A stretch of DNA of 64,000 nucleotides from Sorangium cellulosum So0157-2. Lineage in GTDB: Bacteria; Myxococcota_A; Polyangia; Polyangiales; Polyangiaceae. Of this stretch, positions 10,808-19,142 are shown piece after piece (the stretch's first letter is position 1; each line of letters starts with the position of its first letter). Below the pieces are notes generated by a model, which saw nothing but the letters and a program-made list of their open reading frames with translations, was not told the DNA's origin and searched no databases. The stretch covers positions 8,012,001-8,076,000 of the forward strand of contig NC_021658.1 of the NCBI RefSeq assembly GCF_000418325.1, read 5' to 3'. Both the position numbers and the translations under genes were made by a program.

Positions 10808-11247
10808 GTTTCGAGCAACTCGCACAGCGTATACGATCAAATGCGGACCGCGAGGTGGGCACAGGCGCCACGGAGGAGGACATCGCCGCGGCCGAGCAAG
10901 CGCTCGGCATCCCGCTCAGAGGTGGATACCGCGATTTTCTCCGATCCTTCGGTTGGGGAGGGGTTAGCCATTTCGAGTTATATGGGCTCGGCGCAGACGT
11001 CCCCCAATACCTACACCTAGTGAGCATCACACAGAGCGAGCGACGCACAATGACGCCTCGACTTCCACCGCACCTTATCCCAATCATGAACGATGGTGGC
11101 GGCAACCTGTTCTGCCTGAACACAACCATAAACGAACCAACCATCGTACTTTGGGACCATGAACACGGAGAGGACCAGCAACCCGAATGGGAAGCCTCGA
11201 CATTCGTAGAATGGCTTGACCGCCTACTCGACGCTGTGAGGCCATGA
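10804..11247 (+). CDS. SMI1/KNR4 (SUKH) family immunity protein
   Basis: 147 residues. The ATG overlaps the toxin stop codon (ATGA), so the two genes are translationally coupled. SUKH features are an N-terminal TEEDIAAAEQALGIPL helix, YRDFLRSFGWGG, a central GGGNLFCLN and a C-terminal TFVEWLDRLLD helix. SUKH proteins neutralise nuclease-type polymorphic toxins by direct binding in the cytoplasm. Its place directly after an LHH nuclease tip makes it the likely cognate antidote. GC content is visibly lower than in neighbours, as in the toxin tip, consistent with the tip and immunity gene being exchanged as one cassette. Confidence 0.88.
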   Translation: MSFEQLAQRIRSNADREVGTGATEEDIAAAEQALGIPLRGGYRDFLRSFGWGGVSHFELYGLGADVPQYLHLVSITQSERRTMTPRLPPHLIPIMNDGGGNLFCLNTTINEPTIVLWDHEHGEDQQPEWEASTFVEWLDRLLDAVRP

Positions 11248-11958
11248 TGAGCGAGGACACAACCCCGAGAACACACGGCCCCATCCTCAAGCTGGCCACG
11301 ATCGCGCTCCTCACAGCCTCATGCTCCGCGGTGCCTCCTTGACGACGCCCACCGCCATCCGTCACCGGCAGAACATCGAAAAATGGCGATCCGCACAGGC
11401 GCTCTCCGACGCGTACGTCCCCGAGGTCCGGCCGGGAACCTCGCCGCGCTCGGCAAGATCCGCTACGTCCCCTTCGCCCTCTACATCAACTCCATGCACG
11501 AGCGCATTCATCCCGTATACGAGGAGGAGCTGGCGGCTGCGCGCGAGGCGTACCCGGAACTCCGCGGCGAGGCGGACATGGCCGTGCTGCTCGAGATCGC
11601 CGTGATCCACGGGGATGGCCGCCTGGCCCGGCTGGGCGTCGCCAGCTCGAGTGGCTCCGTCGCCTTCGACGTTGTCGCGCTCGAGGCGGTGCGGCGCGCG
11701 GCTCCGTTCGATGCGCCGCCGCAGCTGCTCGTGTCCCCGGGCGGCAATGTCTATCTCCACTGGATGTTTCACACCGATCCGTACCAGGCATGCGCGACCT
11801 TCAACGCACGGCCGTTCATGCTCGCCAGCGCGCCTGCCGCGGCCGCCACCGGCCAGCAGCCGGTCTCCGTGCACCAGACCGGCCGACCTCGCTCCACTCC
11901 GCCTCCCCTGGCGCCTGCTCCCACGACGCGCGGGGTGCATTCCGAACAAGCGCCTTGA
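11244..11958 (+). pseudogene. Frameshifted lipoprotein with TonB C-terminal-like domain
   Basis: Coding sense is spread over three frames. From ATG 11244, which overlaps the SUKH stop, a short frame encodes a lipoprotein leader (ILKLATIALLTASCSAVPP) and stops at 11342. A second frame continues with TTPTAIRHRQNIEKWRS and AYVPEVRP. A third, from about 11430, carries GNLAALGKIRYVPFALYIN, MHERIHPVYEEEL and a TonB-C-like sandwich ending at 11958. Joined, they would make one lipoprotein of roughly 235 residues with a TonB/energy-transducer-like C-terminal fold. Two frameshifts are needed, so it is either a recent pseudogene or contains sequence errors. The intact gene downstream has the same kind of domain twice. 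Confidence 0.5.
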
Positions 11959-12015
11959 TTTCTCGCGCCCCGGGCTTCCCCCCTTGCAGTCAGGTGCCTG
12001 CATGCTGCGATCCAC

Positions 12016-12060
12016 TTGCCCACCCCGAGATTGCCCACCCCGAGATTGCCCACCCCGAGA
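12016..12060. repeat. Three perfect 15-bp direct repeats
   Basis: The unit TTGCCCACCCCGAGA occurs three times head to tail without interruption, in the spacer between the broken TonB-like gene and the tandem TonB-C lipoprotein. No coding role is evident. Copy number may vary between strains. Confidence 0.9.
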
Positions 12061-12163
12061 TCGATCCATTTCGTCATCCGACCACGTGCCCGTGACGCGA
12101 CACGGGCGCGACACGTGGACTTGGGCTCGCCTCACACACGCTTCGATGGTACCGTCCTCCCAG

Positions 12164-12880
12164 ATGGAACGACCCACCGGCGTGCGCGCGGCGCTCCTCC
12201 TCCTGCCCTTGCTGGCCATGACCGCATGCGCGGCCACGACAACCGCCATGCCAGGTGCCGCGCAACAAGATGCAGCGCGCCAGACTCCTTCGACTCGCTT
12301 CAGGTGGGCCTGTCCTTTCCCCGACGAGGCAGACAACAACGGAATCGACACGGCGAGCGTTGTCCTCCAGGCTTCCGTGGGAATCGATGGCTTCGCCCGC
12401 TCGGTAACGGTCCTCCACGATCCTGGAAACGGTTTCGGGCAGGCCGCAGCCGAGTGCGCCATGAGGAAGGTATACACCCCGGGAAGGGACCGATCTGGAG
12501 CACCGGTCGTGGTCTCCACGCCGCCGCTCACTGTCCACTTCGTCAGAGGCAAGGCCACGACAGCCTCCATACCGGGTGCTGTGCAACTGGAAGGAGCGTA
12601 TCCGCCTCAATTGAGTCATTCGAAGTGGGGGTGTCCTTACCCCAAGGAGGCAGACAAGAACGCCATCGACAGGGGCACCGCCATCATCAGGGTGTACGTG
12701 GAGCTGGACGGCTCCTCGCGCTGGGCGCAGGTCCTGCACGACTCCGGGTACGGCTTCGGGTCGGCCGCTGCCCAGTGCGCCATGAGGCGACGTTACGCAC
12801 CAGCGAAAGACAACTCTGGAACGCCGGTCGCTGCCTGGACGCCGCCAATCACCATTCGTTTCATCAGGCAGCGGCCCTGA
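12164..12880 (+). CDS. Lipoprotein with two tandem TonB C-terminal-like domains
   Basis: About 238 residues from ATG 12164; ATG 12146 in the same frame is an alternative and neither has a clear Shine-Dalgarno. The leader is MERPTGVR, a Leu-rich core and LAMTAC, so a lipoprotein is expected. The mature part is an internal duplication. Each copy starts with a Trp-Gly/Ala-Cys-Pro motif (RWACPFPDEAD and KWGCPYPKEAD), runs through a strand containing VLHD.G.GFG, then AAAxCAMR, and ends with TPPxTxxFxR. This is the layout of TonB_C-type domains, with two conserved Cys per copy that could form a disulfide. Such domains in myxobacteria are often found without a TonB membrane anchor and their role is not established. 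Confidence 0.7.
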   Translation: MERPTGVRAALLLLPLLAMTACAATTTAMPGAAQQDAARQTPSTRFRWACPFPDEADNNGIDTASVVLQASVGIDGFARSVTVLHDPGNGFGQAAAECAMRKVYTPGRDRSGAPVVVSTPPLTVHFVRGKATTASIPGAVQLEGAYPPQLSHSKWGCPYPKEADKNAIDRGTAIIRVYVELDGSSRWAQVLHDSGYGFGSAAAQCAMRRRYAPAKDNSGTPVAAWTPPITIRFIRQRP

Positions 12881-13075
12881 CCTCGGACGAAGCCTCCACC
12901 TCTCGCACGGCGAGCCGGCGCCCAGTCGCCTCGTGCGTCGCAATGACCAGCGGCCCAGCGGAGCCCCGGCGCGCCACGAGCAGGCCAACCCTGGCTGGCA
13001 TCGCAGCAGGGCCTCAGCCGCACGCAGGCAGGACTCATCCAGTCCGGCTGTACGAGCACCCCTGCCCACGCCCGC

Positions 13076-13618
13076 GTGGGGGGACGCGCCAGAACTTGCA
13101 GCGCCGCGTGGGGGACGCGCCAGAACTTGCAGCGCCGCGTGGGGGACGCGCCAGAACTTGCAGCGCCGCGTGGGGGACGCGCCAGAACTTGCAGCGCCGC
13201 GTGGGGGACGCGCCAGAACTTGCAGCGCCGCGTGGGGGACGCGCCAGAACTTGCAGCGCCGCGTGGGGGACGCGCCAGAACTTGCAGCGCCGCGTGGGGG
13301 GACGCGCCAGAACTTGCAGCGCCGCGTGGGGGGACGCGCCAGAACTTGCAGCGCCGCGGGGGACGCGCCAGAACTTGCAGCGCCGCGTGGGGGACGCGCC
13401 AGAACTTGCAGCGCCGCGTGGGGGACGCGCCAGAACTTGCAGCGCCGCGTGGGGGACGCGCCAGAACTTGCAGCGCCGCGTGGGGGACGCGCCAGAACTT
13501 GCAGCGCCGCGTGGGGGACGCGCCAGAACTTGCAGCGCCGCGTGGGGGACGCGCCAGAACTTGCAGCGCCGCGTGGGGGACGCGCCAGAACTTGCAGCGC
13601 CGCGTGGGGGGACGCGCC
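13076..13618. repeat. 31-bp minisatellite, 17 copies
   Basis: The 31-bp unit begins GTGGGGGACGCGCCAGAACT and ends TGCAGCGCCGC. It is repeated 17 times head to tail, plus a partial copy at the right end. Most copies are identical. A few have one extra G in the G-run and one lacks two bases, as expected from slippage. Because 31 is not a multiple of three and the unit contains no stop, several frames stay open across it on both strands. These frames are almost certainly not genes. There are no spacers, so it is not a CRISPR array. Confidence 0.95.
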
Positions 13619-13699
13619 TCGCCTCGCTCGACGCGCAGCGCCCCGCCGGATACCTGCTGATCGCTTGTCGATGCACACAGGACGCGATACTTCGGCCTC

Positions 13700-14476
13700 A
13701 TGGCCAACTCCGCATTTCTCGCCCGCCGGCTCACGCCGAGCGGGTGTATCATTGCAGGAACCAAGCTCGCCGCTCACCGGGAGGCGTTGAAGGCGAAGAA
13801 GATCAAGCTGTCTGCCAAGGTCGACGCGGCGGTCCACGCCGTCATCGCGGCCACCGGGGCCATCGAGGCGCTCGGGAGCACCGATGCCACGATGACGGAG
13901 ATCGACCGCGGCGCCGACCGGTGCATCGGCGCATTCAACAGCGTCGTCGATAGCGTCGAGCGCGCGTTCGATCACGACGGCATCCTGCCGCTCTCGGAGA
14001 ACGAGGCGGCGCGCCGCAGCGACGCCCTGCTCGTGCGCTCCGAGGTGCTCTCGTCAGGCATCGATTTCGTCCGTCTCGTCTACTCCCAGCAATGGGTGCG
14101 CATGAGCGCGATGATCAAGGCGCTCGAGCGCAAGGACGTGAAGGCGGCGGTGGAGCGCCTCGGGCTCTCGGCCGAGGCCGGCCGCCTGCGGCGCTGGACC
14201 GACCTGTACGGCCAGAAGCTCGGCGTCACCGAGGCGAAGAGCGCGGATCCGGCGATCAAGGCCGTGGAGGCGTGGCACGAGGCCTACGGCACGCTCATGG
14301 TCCACGTACACGCCGAGTACGACGACGACAGGGACGAGACGCACGCGCTCCTCCGCGACCGGCTGCTCTCACCGTACGAGGACGCTGCCGATGAGGTGCG
14401 CCGCGCCGAGCAGCGCGCCCGCACGGCCAGCGCCAAGAGAAAGGCGCAGGCAGAGCCCGAGCCCGGGCCGATCTGA
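13700..14476 (+). CDS. Helical protein of unknown function
   Basis: 258 residues, not recognised. The sequence is soluble-looking and largely helical. It has a Lys-rich segment (ALKAKKIKLSAK) near the N-terminus, a central region rich in Ala, Glu and Leu, and an Ala/Arg/Lys helix at the C-terminus (RRAEQRARTASAKRKA). There is no signal peptide or membrane span. Codon use is typical for this genome, with strong third-position GC, which supports a real gene. It begins 80 bp after the minisatellite, and its translation start has no clear Shine-Dalgarno, so the N-terminus is uncertain. Confidence 0.65.
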   Translation: MANSAFLARRLTPSGCIIAGTKLAAHREALKAKKIKLSAKVDAAVHAVIAATGAIEALGSTDATMTEIDRGADRCIGAFNSVVDSVERAFDHDGILPLSENEAARRSDALLVRSEVLSSGIDFVRLVYSQQWVRMSAMIKALERKDVKAAVERLGLSAEAGRLRRWTDLYGQKLGVTEAKSADPAIKAVEAWHEAYGTLMVHVHAEYDDDRDETHALLRDRLLSPYEDAADEVRRAEQRARTASAKRKAQAEPEPGPI

Positions 14477-14777
14477 GCGCTCGCCGCGCCCCACAGTCCC
14501 TGCACACCATCGACATCCCTCCCCCCAAAAGCACCATCGAGACAGGCGCTGACGAGATCGTCAGGATACGTACTTCTGCGGCTGAGAATTTTCCTCACGC
14601 CGCCGGAATGCGTCTCACGACGCGCCTGACCAGCACGGTCACCCGCGCATCCAGGCGCCTCCCAGGCCTTCCACCGACAGCCCTGCTCTGGTACGTGCGG
14701 CTGTCGCCCGCAGGCCTGGCTCGGGCGTACTCCGTCCGATCCGAAGCTCGCCCAAGGAGACAAGGAGATCCGCACCC

Positions 14778-15773
14778 GTGCGCAGGAACACCCGCCTCAG
14801 CATCGCGATCCCGCTGTGCATCGCCCTGCTGTCCGCCGCCGCGGAGGGTCGCGCCGAGGCGCCGCCGGCCGAGGTCGCCCGGCTCATGGCGCAGGCGAAC
14901 GCCGCCGCCCGCGAGGACCGGCTCGCCGACTCGCGCGATCTGTGGATGGCGGTCTTTCGGCTCCAGCGCTCCCAGGTCGCCGCCTGCAACATCGGGGCGC
15001 TGTCGCTCCGCCTCGGCGACGCGCCGGCCGCCGTGCGCTGGCTGTCGATCTGCAAGGAGATCATGCGCGCCCCGCGGACCCCCGAGGAGCGCGCGCTCTA
15101 CGAATCCCGGCTCAGCGACCTCGCCCGCGCGCGCCAGCTCAGCGGCGAGCTCCACGTGATCGCGCCCGCGGGCGCGCGGATCACGATCGACGGCGCGCCC
15201 GCCGGGATCGACGGCGGCAAGCCCGTCCCCGTCGCCCCCGGGCGCCACCTGGTGCGCGCCGTGCTGAACGGCGGCGTCGCGACGGCCGAGGTCGACGTGC
15301 CGCGCGGCGAGGCGCGGGAGGTGGTGCTCACCCTCCCCGCCCGGCCCGCCGCCCCTCCCGCCCCCTCCGCGGCCCTCCCCGCCCCGCCCGCAGGCCCGCG
15401 CGCCGCGCCCGTGAGCCCCGCCCCGCCTTCGCCCCGACCGCGCCCGGATCTCGTCGCCGGCGGCTTCGGGCTCTCCGCCACGCTGGCGGCGATCGGCGGC
15501 GTGATGCTCGTCGGCGCGGGGAAGAAGGACGAAGCGGGCCACGCCGCCGCGCGCGCCGCGGGGCCAAACCGTTGCTTCCGGCTGACCCGGCCGATGTGCC
15601 AGGAGTCGGCCTCGGCCTACGACGACGCGCGCGCCTACCGGGGCGTGGGCATCGCCGGCCTCATCACGGGCGGCGCCGCGCTGGGCGCCACGCTCGGCTA
15701 CATCTTTTATCCGCGCGGCCCGGCAGAGATCTCGGTGACCGCGGGGGGACTCACGCTGACCAGCACCTTTTGA
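14778..15773 (+). CDS. Exported TPR/PEGA-like protein with a predicted membrane hairpin
   Basis: 331 residues from a GTG start with AAGGAGA about 10 bases upstream. A Sec signal (LSIAIPLCIALLSAAAEG, cut near GRAEA) is followed by TPR-like helices (ADSRDLWMAVFRLQ, NIGALSLRLGDAPAAVRW). A PEGA-like beta segment (ELHVIAPAGARITIDGAPAG) comes next, then a Pro/Ala linker. Two hydrophobic stretches near the end (SATLAAIGGVMLVGAG and IAGLITGGAALGATLGYIF) flank a loop with two Cys. This TPR, PEGA, Pro-linker and C-terminal membrane segment layout is very common in Sorangium and Myxococcus. Such proteins are thought to be envelope-associated, but specific roles are unknown. Confidence 0.75.
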   Translation: MRRNTRLSIAIPLCIALLSAAAEGRAEAPPAEVARLMAQANAAAREDRLADSRDLWMAVFRLQRSQVAACNIGALSLRLGDAPAAVRWLSICKEIMRAPRTPEERALYESRLSDLARARQLSGELHVIAPAGARITIDGAPAGIDGGKPVPVAPGRHLVRAVLNGGVATAEVDVPRGEAREVVLTLPARPAAPPAPSAALPAPPAGPRAAPVSPAPPSPRPRPDLVAGGFGLSATLAAIGGVMLVGAGKKDEAGHAAARAAGPNRCFRLTRPMCQESASAYDDARAYRGVGIAGLITGGAALGATLGYIFYPRGPAEISVTAGGLTLTSTF

Positions 15774-15967
15774 TCGGATCTCTCGCTCGGCGAGGCGCCG
15801 ATCGGACCGAACGCCGCCGCGCTCGCGCGGCGATCTGGCGAAAACTTGCGTGACGCGCGCGGGTCGAGCCAGGCATACTGCGCCTGAGACGACCTGGCAG
15901 ACGACACCCCGGCGGATTGGGGCCGCCTGGATGTCAGCGCCGCAGCCTCGTGCCGGAGGACTGACGC

Positions 15968-17038
15968 ATGGGTAGGCCCAGCGCGCATTGCGCCGTAGCT
16001 TCCATCTTTCTCATCAGCTCAGCATCGTTCTTTGCCTGTGGTGAGGGCACCTATCAGGGTGGAACCTGCGCGATTACGGACCACTGTCAGTCGGACGACC
16101 AGAACGTGCCGGGGACCGTCTGCCTCGACGGACACTGCGAGTGCGGCGAGCCGGGGAAGGTCATCTGCTGCGCGCGCGGCGAGGAGGAGCCGGGCTGCTT
16201 CCTCGCGTGCCGTCGCTGCGACGAGTGCGCGGAGAACACGGCGGAGTGCTCCGGGGTGCCCGTGCCGCCCGGGGGCTGCGAGAGCGACGCGGAGTGCGCC
16301 GGCCCGCCCGATCCGCGGTGCGGTGTGGGGCGGTGCGTGGACGGCGCGTGCGAGGTGGAGATATGGCGAGGCCCGATCGAGTCGCAGCTCCGCGGCGACT
16401 GCAAGGACGAGGAGTGCACGGCCGAGGGGCGCGTGGTCAGCGTGCCGGCCTATGACGTCTACGATGACGGCAACCAGTGCACCCTCGACATCTGCGAGGT
16501 CGACGAGCCGCGGCATCTCACGCTCGAGGATGTCACCTGTCCGGCCTCCGGGGCCGGGCGATGCCATGAAGGCGCGTGCGTGCAGTGCTTTGCTGAAGAC
16601 CCGACGCTGCTGTGTCCCTCCGGGTTGGTGTGCTACGGCGTGTGGTGCGTACCACCGCACTGCGAGAACGGCGCGAGAGACGCGGGGCGCGGGGAGACCG
16701 GCTTCGACTGCGGCGGCCCGTGCCGGCCGTGCCCGCCGAGCGAGCGCTGCGGCGCCGCCACCGACTGCGTGAGCGGCGTGTGCACGAACGGCAGCTGCAT
16801 GATCCCGACGTGCAGCGACGGCGTGAAGAACGGCGACGAGAGCGGCGTCGACTGCGGCACGACGTCCTGCCCGCGCTGCCCGCCGGGCCGGGGCTGCAGG
16901 ACCGGCGCGGACTGCACGAGCGGCGTGTGCTGGAGCGGCGCCTGCGAGGCGCCCACCTGCAGCGACGGCGTGAAGAACGGCGACGAGACGGGCGTCGACT
17001 GCGGGGCCGAGGGATGCGCGGGGCCGTGCCCCGGTTGA
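15968..17038 (+). CDS. Cys-rich secreted lipoprotein with SDGVKNGDE repeats
   Basis: 356 residues with a leader ending SASFFACG, so a lipid anchor is probable. The mature protein is extremely rich in Cys, in pairs suited to disulfides. The C-terminal third is built of a myxobacterial repeat of about 45 residues: C-SDGVKNGDExGVDCG, a CPRCPPG-like pair, then C..G.DC.SGVC..G.C. One divergent and two clear copies are present. Similar modules occur in predicted surface adhesins and binding proteins of Myxococcota. No catalytic motif is visible. A surface or matrix binding role is plausible but is inference. Confidence 0.8.
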   Translation: MGRPSAHCAVASIFLISSASFFACGEGTYQGGTCAITDHCQSDDQNVPGTVCLDGHCECGEPGKVICCARGEEEPGCFLACRRCDECAENTAECSGVPVPPGGCESDAECAGPPDPRCGVGRCVDGACEVEIWRGPIESQLRGDCKDEECTAEGRVVSVPAYDVYDDGNQCTLDICEVDEPRHLTLEDVTCPASGAGRCHEGACVQCFAEDPTLLCPSGLVCYGVWCVPPHCENGARDAGRGETGFDCGGPCRPCPPSERCGAATDCVSGVCTNGSCMIPTCSDGVKNGDESGVDCGTTSCPRCPPGRGCRTGADCTSGVCWSGACEAPTCSDGVKNGDETGVDCGAEGCAGPCPG

Positions 17039-17230
17039 GGGCGCCGGACAAGGTCGCGGCGTCCGAGATCATGCCCTGCGAAGGCAACAAACGTCGCTAT
17101 AACATGCACTTGCGCGTGCAGAGAGCCAGGCGAGGAACCGTTCTCTTCAACGTGTGCGCCCCTGCTTCTTGACTCCGCGACGCTGCTGGAGGATCGGATC
17201 GGCGCATCCGGTACGATTTTGGGGGGGAAC

Positions 17231-17644
17231 ATGGACCACCGATTGATAACGAGGGCGAGCGCTCTCGTGCTGTGTGGCGCGCTCATGACGGTGCTCGCAC
17301 CGGCGTGCGAATTGCAATACGAGTGCGAGACGGTGGAGCCGGGAGGCGCGGGCGCTGGAATCCCCACAGGGTCAGCAGGAGCAGGGGATTATCTCCGAGA
17401 CGGCGACGCAGACGGAGAGGAGAACGTGGATAGCGAGTCGCTCGCGCTAATGGCAGGGTGCTCCCCATCCAAGGATTGCTATGACATGTTCGAAGACTGC
17501 CAGGACATCGGCGGAAGGTGCATCGTAGGATTTCCCGGCTGCGATGTACACGGAAGCAGTCCTTGCAAGAGCTGCCTCGCCGCTTGCCTGTCTGACGCGC
17601 CATATCCGCCTGCATGCAATTGCAGATCGTGCGGGTTCGGATGA
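17231..17644 (+). CDS. Small Cys-rich lipoprotein
   Basis: 137 residues from ATG 17231; a GTG 12 bases earlier is possible. The leader RASALVLCGALMTVLAPAC ends in a plausible lipobox. The mature part has an acidic low-complexity linker, then a compact C-terminal module with about ten Cys (CYDMFEDCQDIGGRC, CKSCLAAC, CNCRSCG), probably disulfide-bonded. I do not recognise a family. Its stop overlaps the ATG of the next gene (ATGA), so the two are probably co-translated. Confidence 0.7.
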   Translation: MDHRLITRASALVLCGALMTVLAPACELQYECETVEPGGAGAGIPTGSAGAGDYLRDGDADGEENVDSESLALMAGCSPSKDCYDMFEDCQDIGGRCIVGFPGCDVHGSSPCKSCLAACLSDAPYPPACNCRSCGFG

Positions 17645-18663
17645 TGATCAGCTCGGCGCAGGACATGGTCTATGTCGCCATAGGCAGGATCGCCCAGTCG
17701 GAGCTCAAGAAGATCGCATCTCCGATCGTGGTCGAAGACGACAACCTCCTTCTTGGCCCGTCGAGCGCGGATCCGAGGCGCCATCGTGCCGTTCGCGCTC
17801 GATACTGGGGCAGCGAGCCGTCTGCGAAGCTCAACAAGGAGCTCGCTCGACCTGAGGGTCCGCCCATCTGCGTCGCGCTTCCACCGACGGCCTCTGGCCT
17901 GCTGAGCTTCTGCCGGATCTGCGCTGCCGGAGTCGAGCGGAGGCGCCAGGTCTTCGCCATCGTCCTCAGACCCGGCCTCGTCGTATCGCTCCCACCGGGG
18001 TGTGATCCGGCGGAAGAGCTCTACTTCGATGTCGCGGACGCCCTGCGACGACATCCGCCCATGAACCCGTGCTCGGAGATCGAGGCCGTGCTCCTCGCCA
18101 CGCTCTGGAAGCTGTGGTGCCGCCGCTCGCCCGTTGCCTTTGCCAGGTTCTGTGCGTCTGGCAGCGGGCTCCACCCGCAGCTGGCGAACCTCGGTCGTTA
18201 CCTCGCCGGCTATTTTCCCAGGCAGGCCGGCCCCAATCTCCTCCTGTCACGGCTCGACGAGCTGCTCCTGAAGCAGCTCTCTCGCCAGTGGATCACGCCG
18301 ACCAAGGTGTTCACGAATGCACTGAAGGAGAACCTCGGCTTGCACGCCTGGCTCACACACATCGGGGACCTTTACGTACCGAAGCGATTGCTGGAGTGGT
18401 CCCGGCACGGAGGCGGACGCTTCATCGAGTGCCAGGAGCACCCGGAGAAGCCTTCCGAGATGAACCGATGGTCCTTTCGATGGCGCGCGGGGCGTGAGGC
18501 GATCCTCGACGCGCTACCGAGCCTGCGGGAGGCACCACCGGTGGCCATCGGGGGCGCCGTCGCGTACGACGCCGATCGCCCCTGGGTCTGTCGCTTCGAT
18601 GGAGGAGGCACACCTTACTTGAGCCGATTCGGCGCCGCGTCCGGAGGCGACCTTCGCGCGTAG
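17641..18663 (+). CDS. Unknown protein with a weak DUF1835-like N-terminus
   Basis: 340 residues from ATG 17641 (ATG 17644 is next), overlapping the stop of the small lipoprotein. The N-terminal part (MVYVAIGRIAQSELKKIA, then EDDNLLLGPSSADPRRHRA) is reminiscent of the DUF1835 pattern, in which a short strand is followed by a GP motif and an Arg-rich helix. The match is weak. The rest is mixed alpha/beta with no signal or membrane span, so it should be cytoplasmic. Coupling a cytoplasmic protein to a secreted Cys-rich lipoprotein is unusual and might reflect a protein pair. No function can be given. Confidence 0.6.
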   Translation: MMISSAQDMVYVAIGRIAQSELKKIASPIVVEDDNLLLGPSSADPRRHRAVRARYWGSEPSAKLNKELARPEGPPICVALPPTASGLLSFCRICAAGVERRRQVFAIVLRPGLVVSLPPGCDPAEELYFDVADALRRHPPMNPCSEIEAVLLATLWKLWCRRSPVAFARFCASGSGLHPQLANLGRYLAGYFPRQAGPNLLLSRLDELLLKQLSRQWITPTKVFTNALKENLGLHAWLTHIGDLYVPKRLLEWSRHGGGRFIECQEHPEKPSEMNRWSFRWRAGREAILDALPSLREAPPVAIGGAVAYDADRPWVCRFDGGGTPYLSRFGAASGGDLRA

Positions 18664-18753
18664 CGCGCGCTCCATGATACCGGCGCCGCCCGGGACCCGG
18701 CCTGGCGCTGCGCCGAGGGCGCGGGCGCCCAGGTGCGCGCCTCCGAGCGCCGC

Positions 18754-19002
18754 TCAGGTCGCCGCGTCGAGTGCGCGCGCGAGCCCCCGCAGCAGCGCGG
18801 CCCCGTCCCCCTCGTACGCCCGGCCGTGCATGCAGGCGAGCAGGCGGGGCGCCGTGGCCGCGAGCTTCTCGAGGAGCCGGGGCGCGTCGGGGCCGTGCGC
18901 GAAGTAGTCCATCGCCCGGCGCATGGCCTCGCTCGGCTCGAGGAGCTGGTAGATGCCATCGGCCACCTCGGTGACTCGAGCCTCGCTCGGTGAGTCCGCC
19001 AT
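18754..19002 (-). pseudogene. Internally deleted MBL-fold metallo-hydrolase gene
   Basis: 82 residues. The first part, ARVTEVADGIYQL, matches the N-terminus of many MBL-fold hydrolases. The second, RLLACMHGRAYEGDGAALL, matches the C-terminal end of the same family in myxobacteria (an LACMHG ... GDGxALL pattern). The roughly 150 residues between them, including the metal-binding HxHxDH core, are absent, and the two ends are joined in frame. The product could be stable but cannot be a metallo-hydrolase. An alternative is a small protein that only resembles both ends. Part of it (18918-18945) is duplicated exactly at 4367-4394. Confidence 0.5.
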
Positions 19003-19142
19003 CCGCTCCTCCTCTCGCGCGAGAGGCGCCGTTCCGCGCGCGCCCCCTCGTGAGCGGCCACCCTACCAGGGCGAGCCGCTCGCGGGAAGCGCCGCGCCCG
19101 CGCCGCGCCGCTGCCGGAGGCGGCGAGCCGCGACGGACGCGG

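Noticed and set aside
13076..13618. CRISPR array
   Set aside because: The 31-bp units are head to tail with no spacers, and no cas genes are present.
12793..13953. Several long open frames on both strands across the 31-bp repeat
   Set aside because: They exist only because the unit has no stop codon in any frame; the peptides are pure repeat translations with no start signals.
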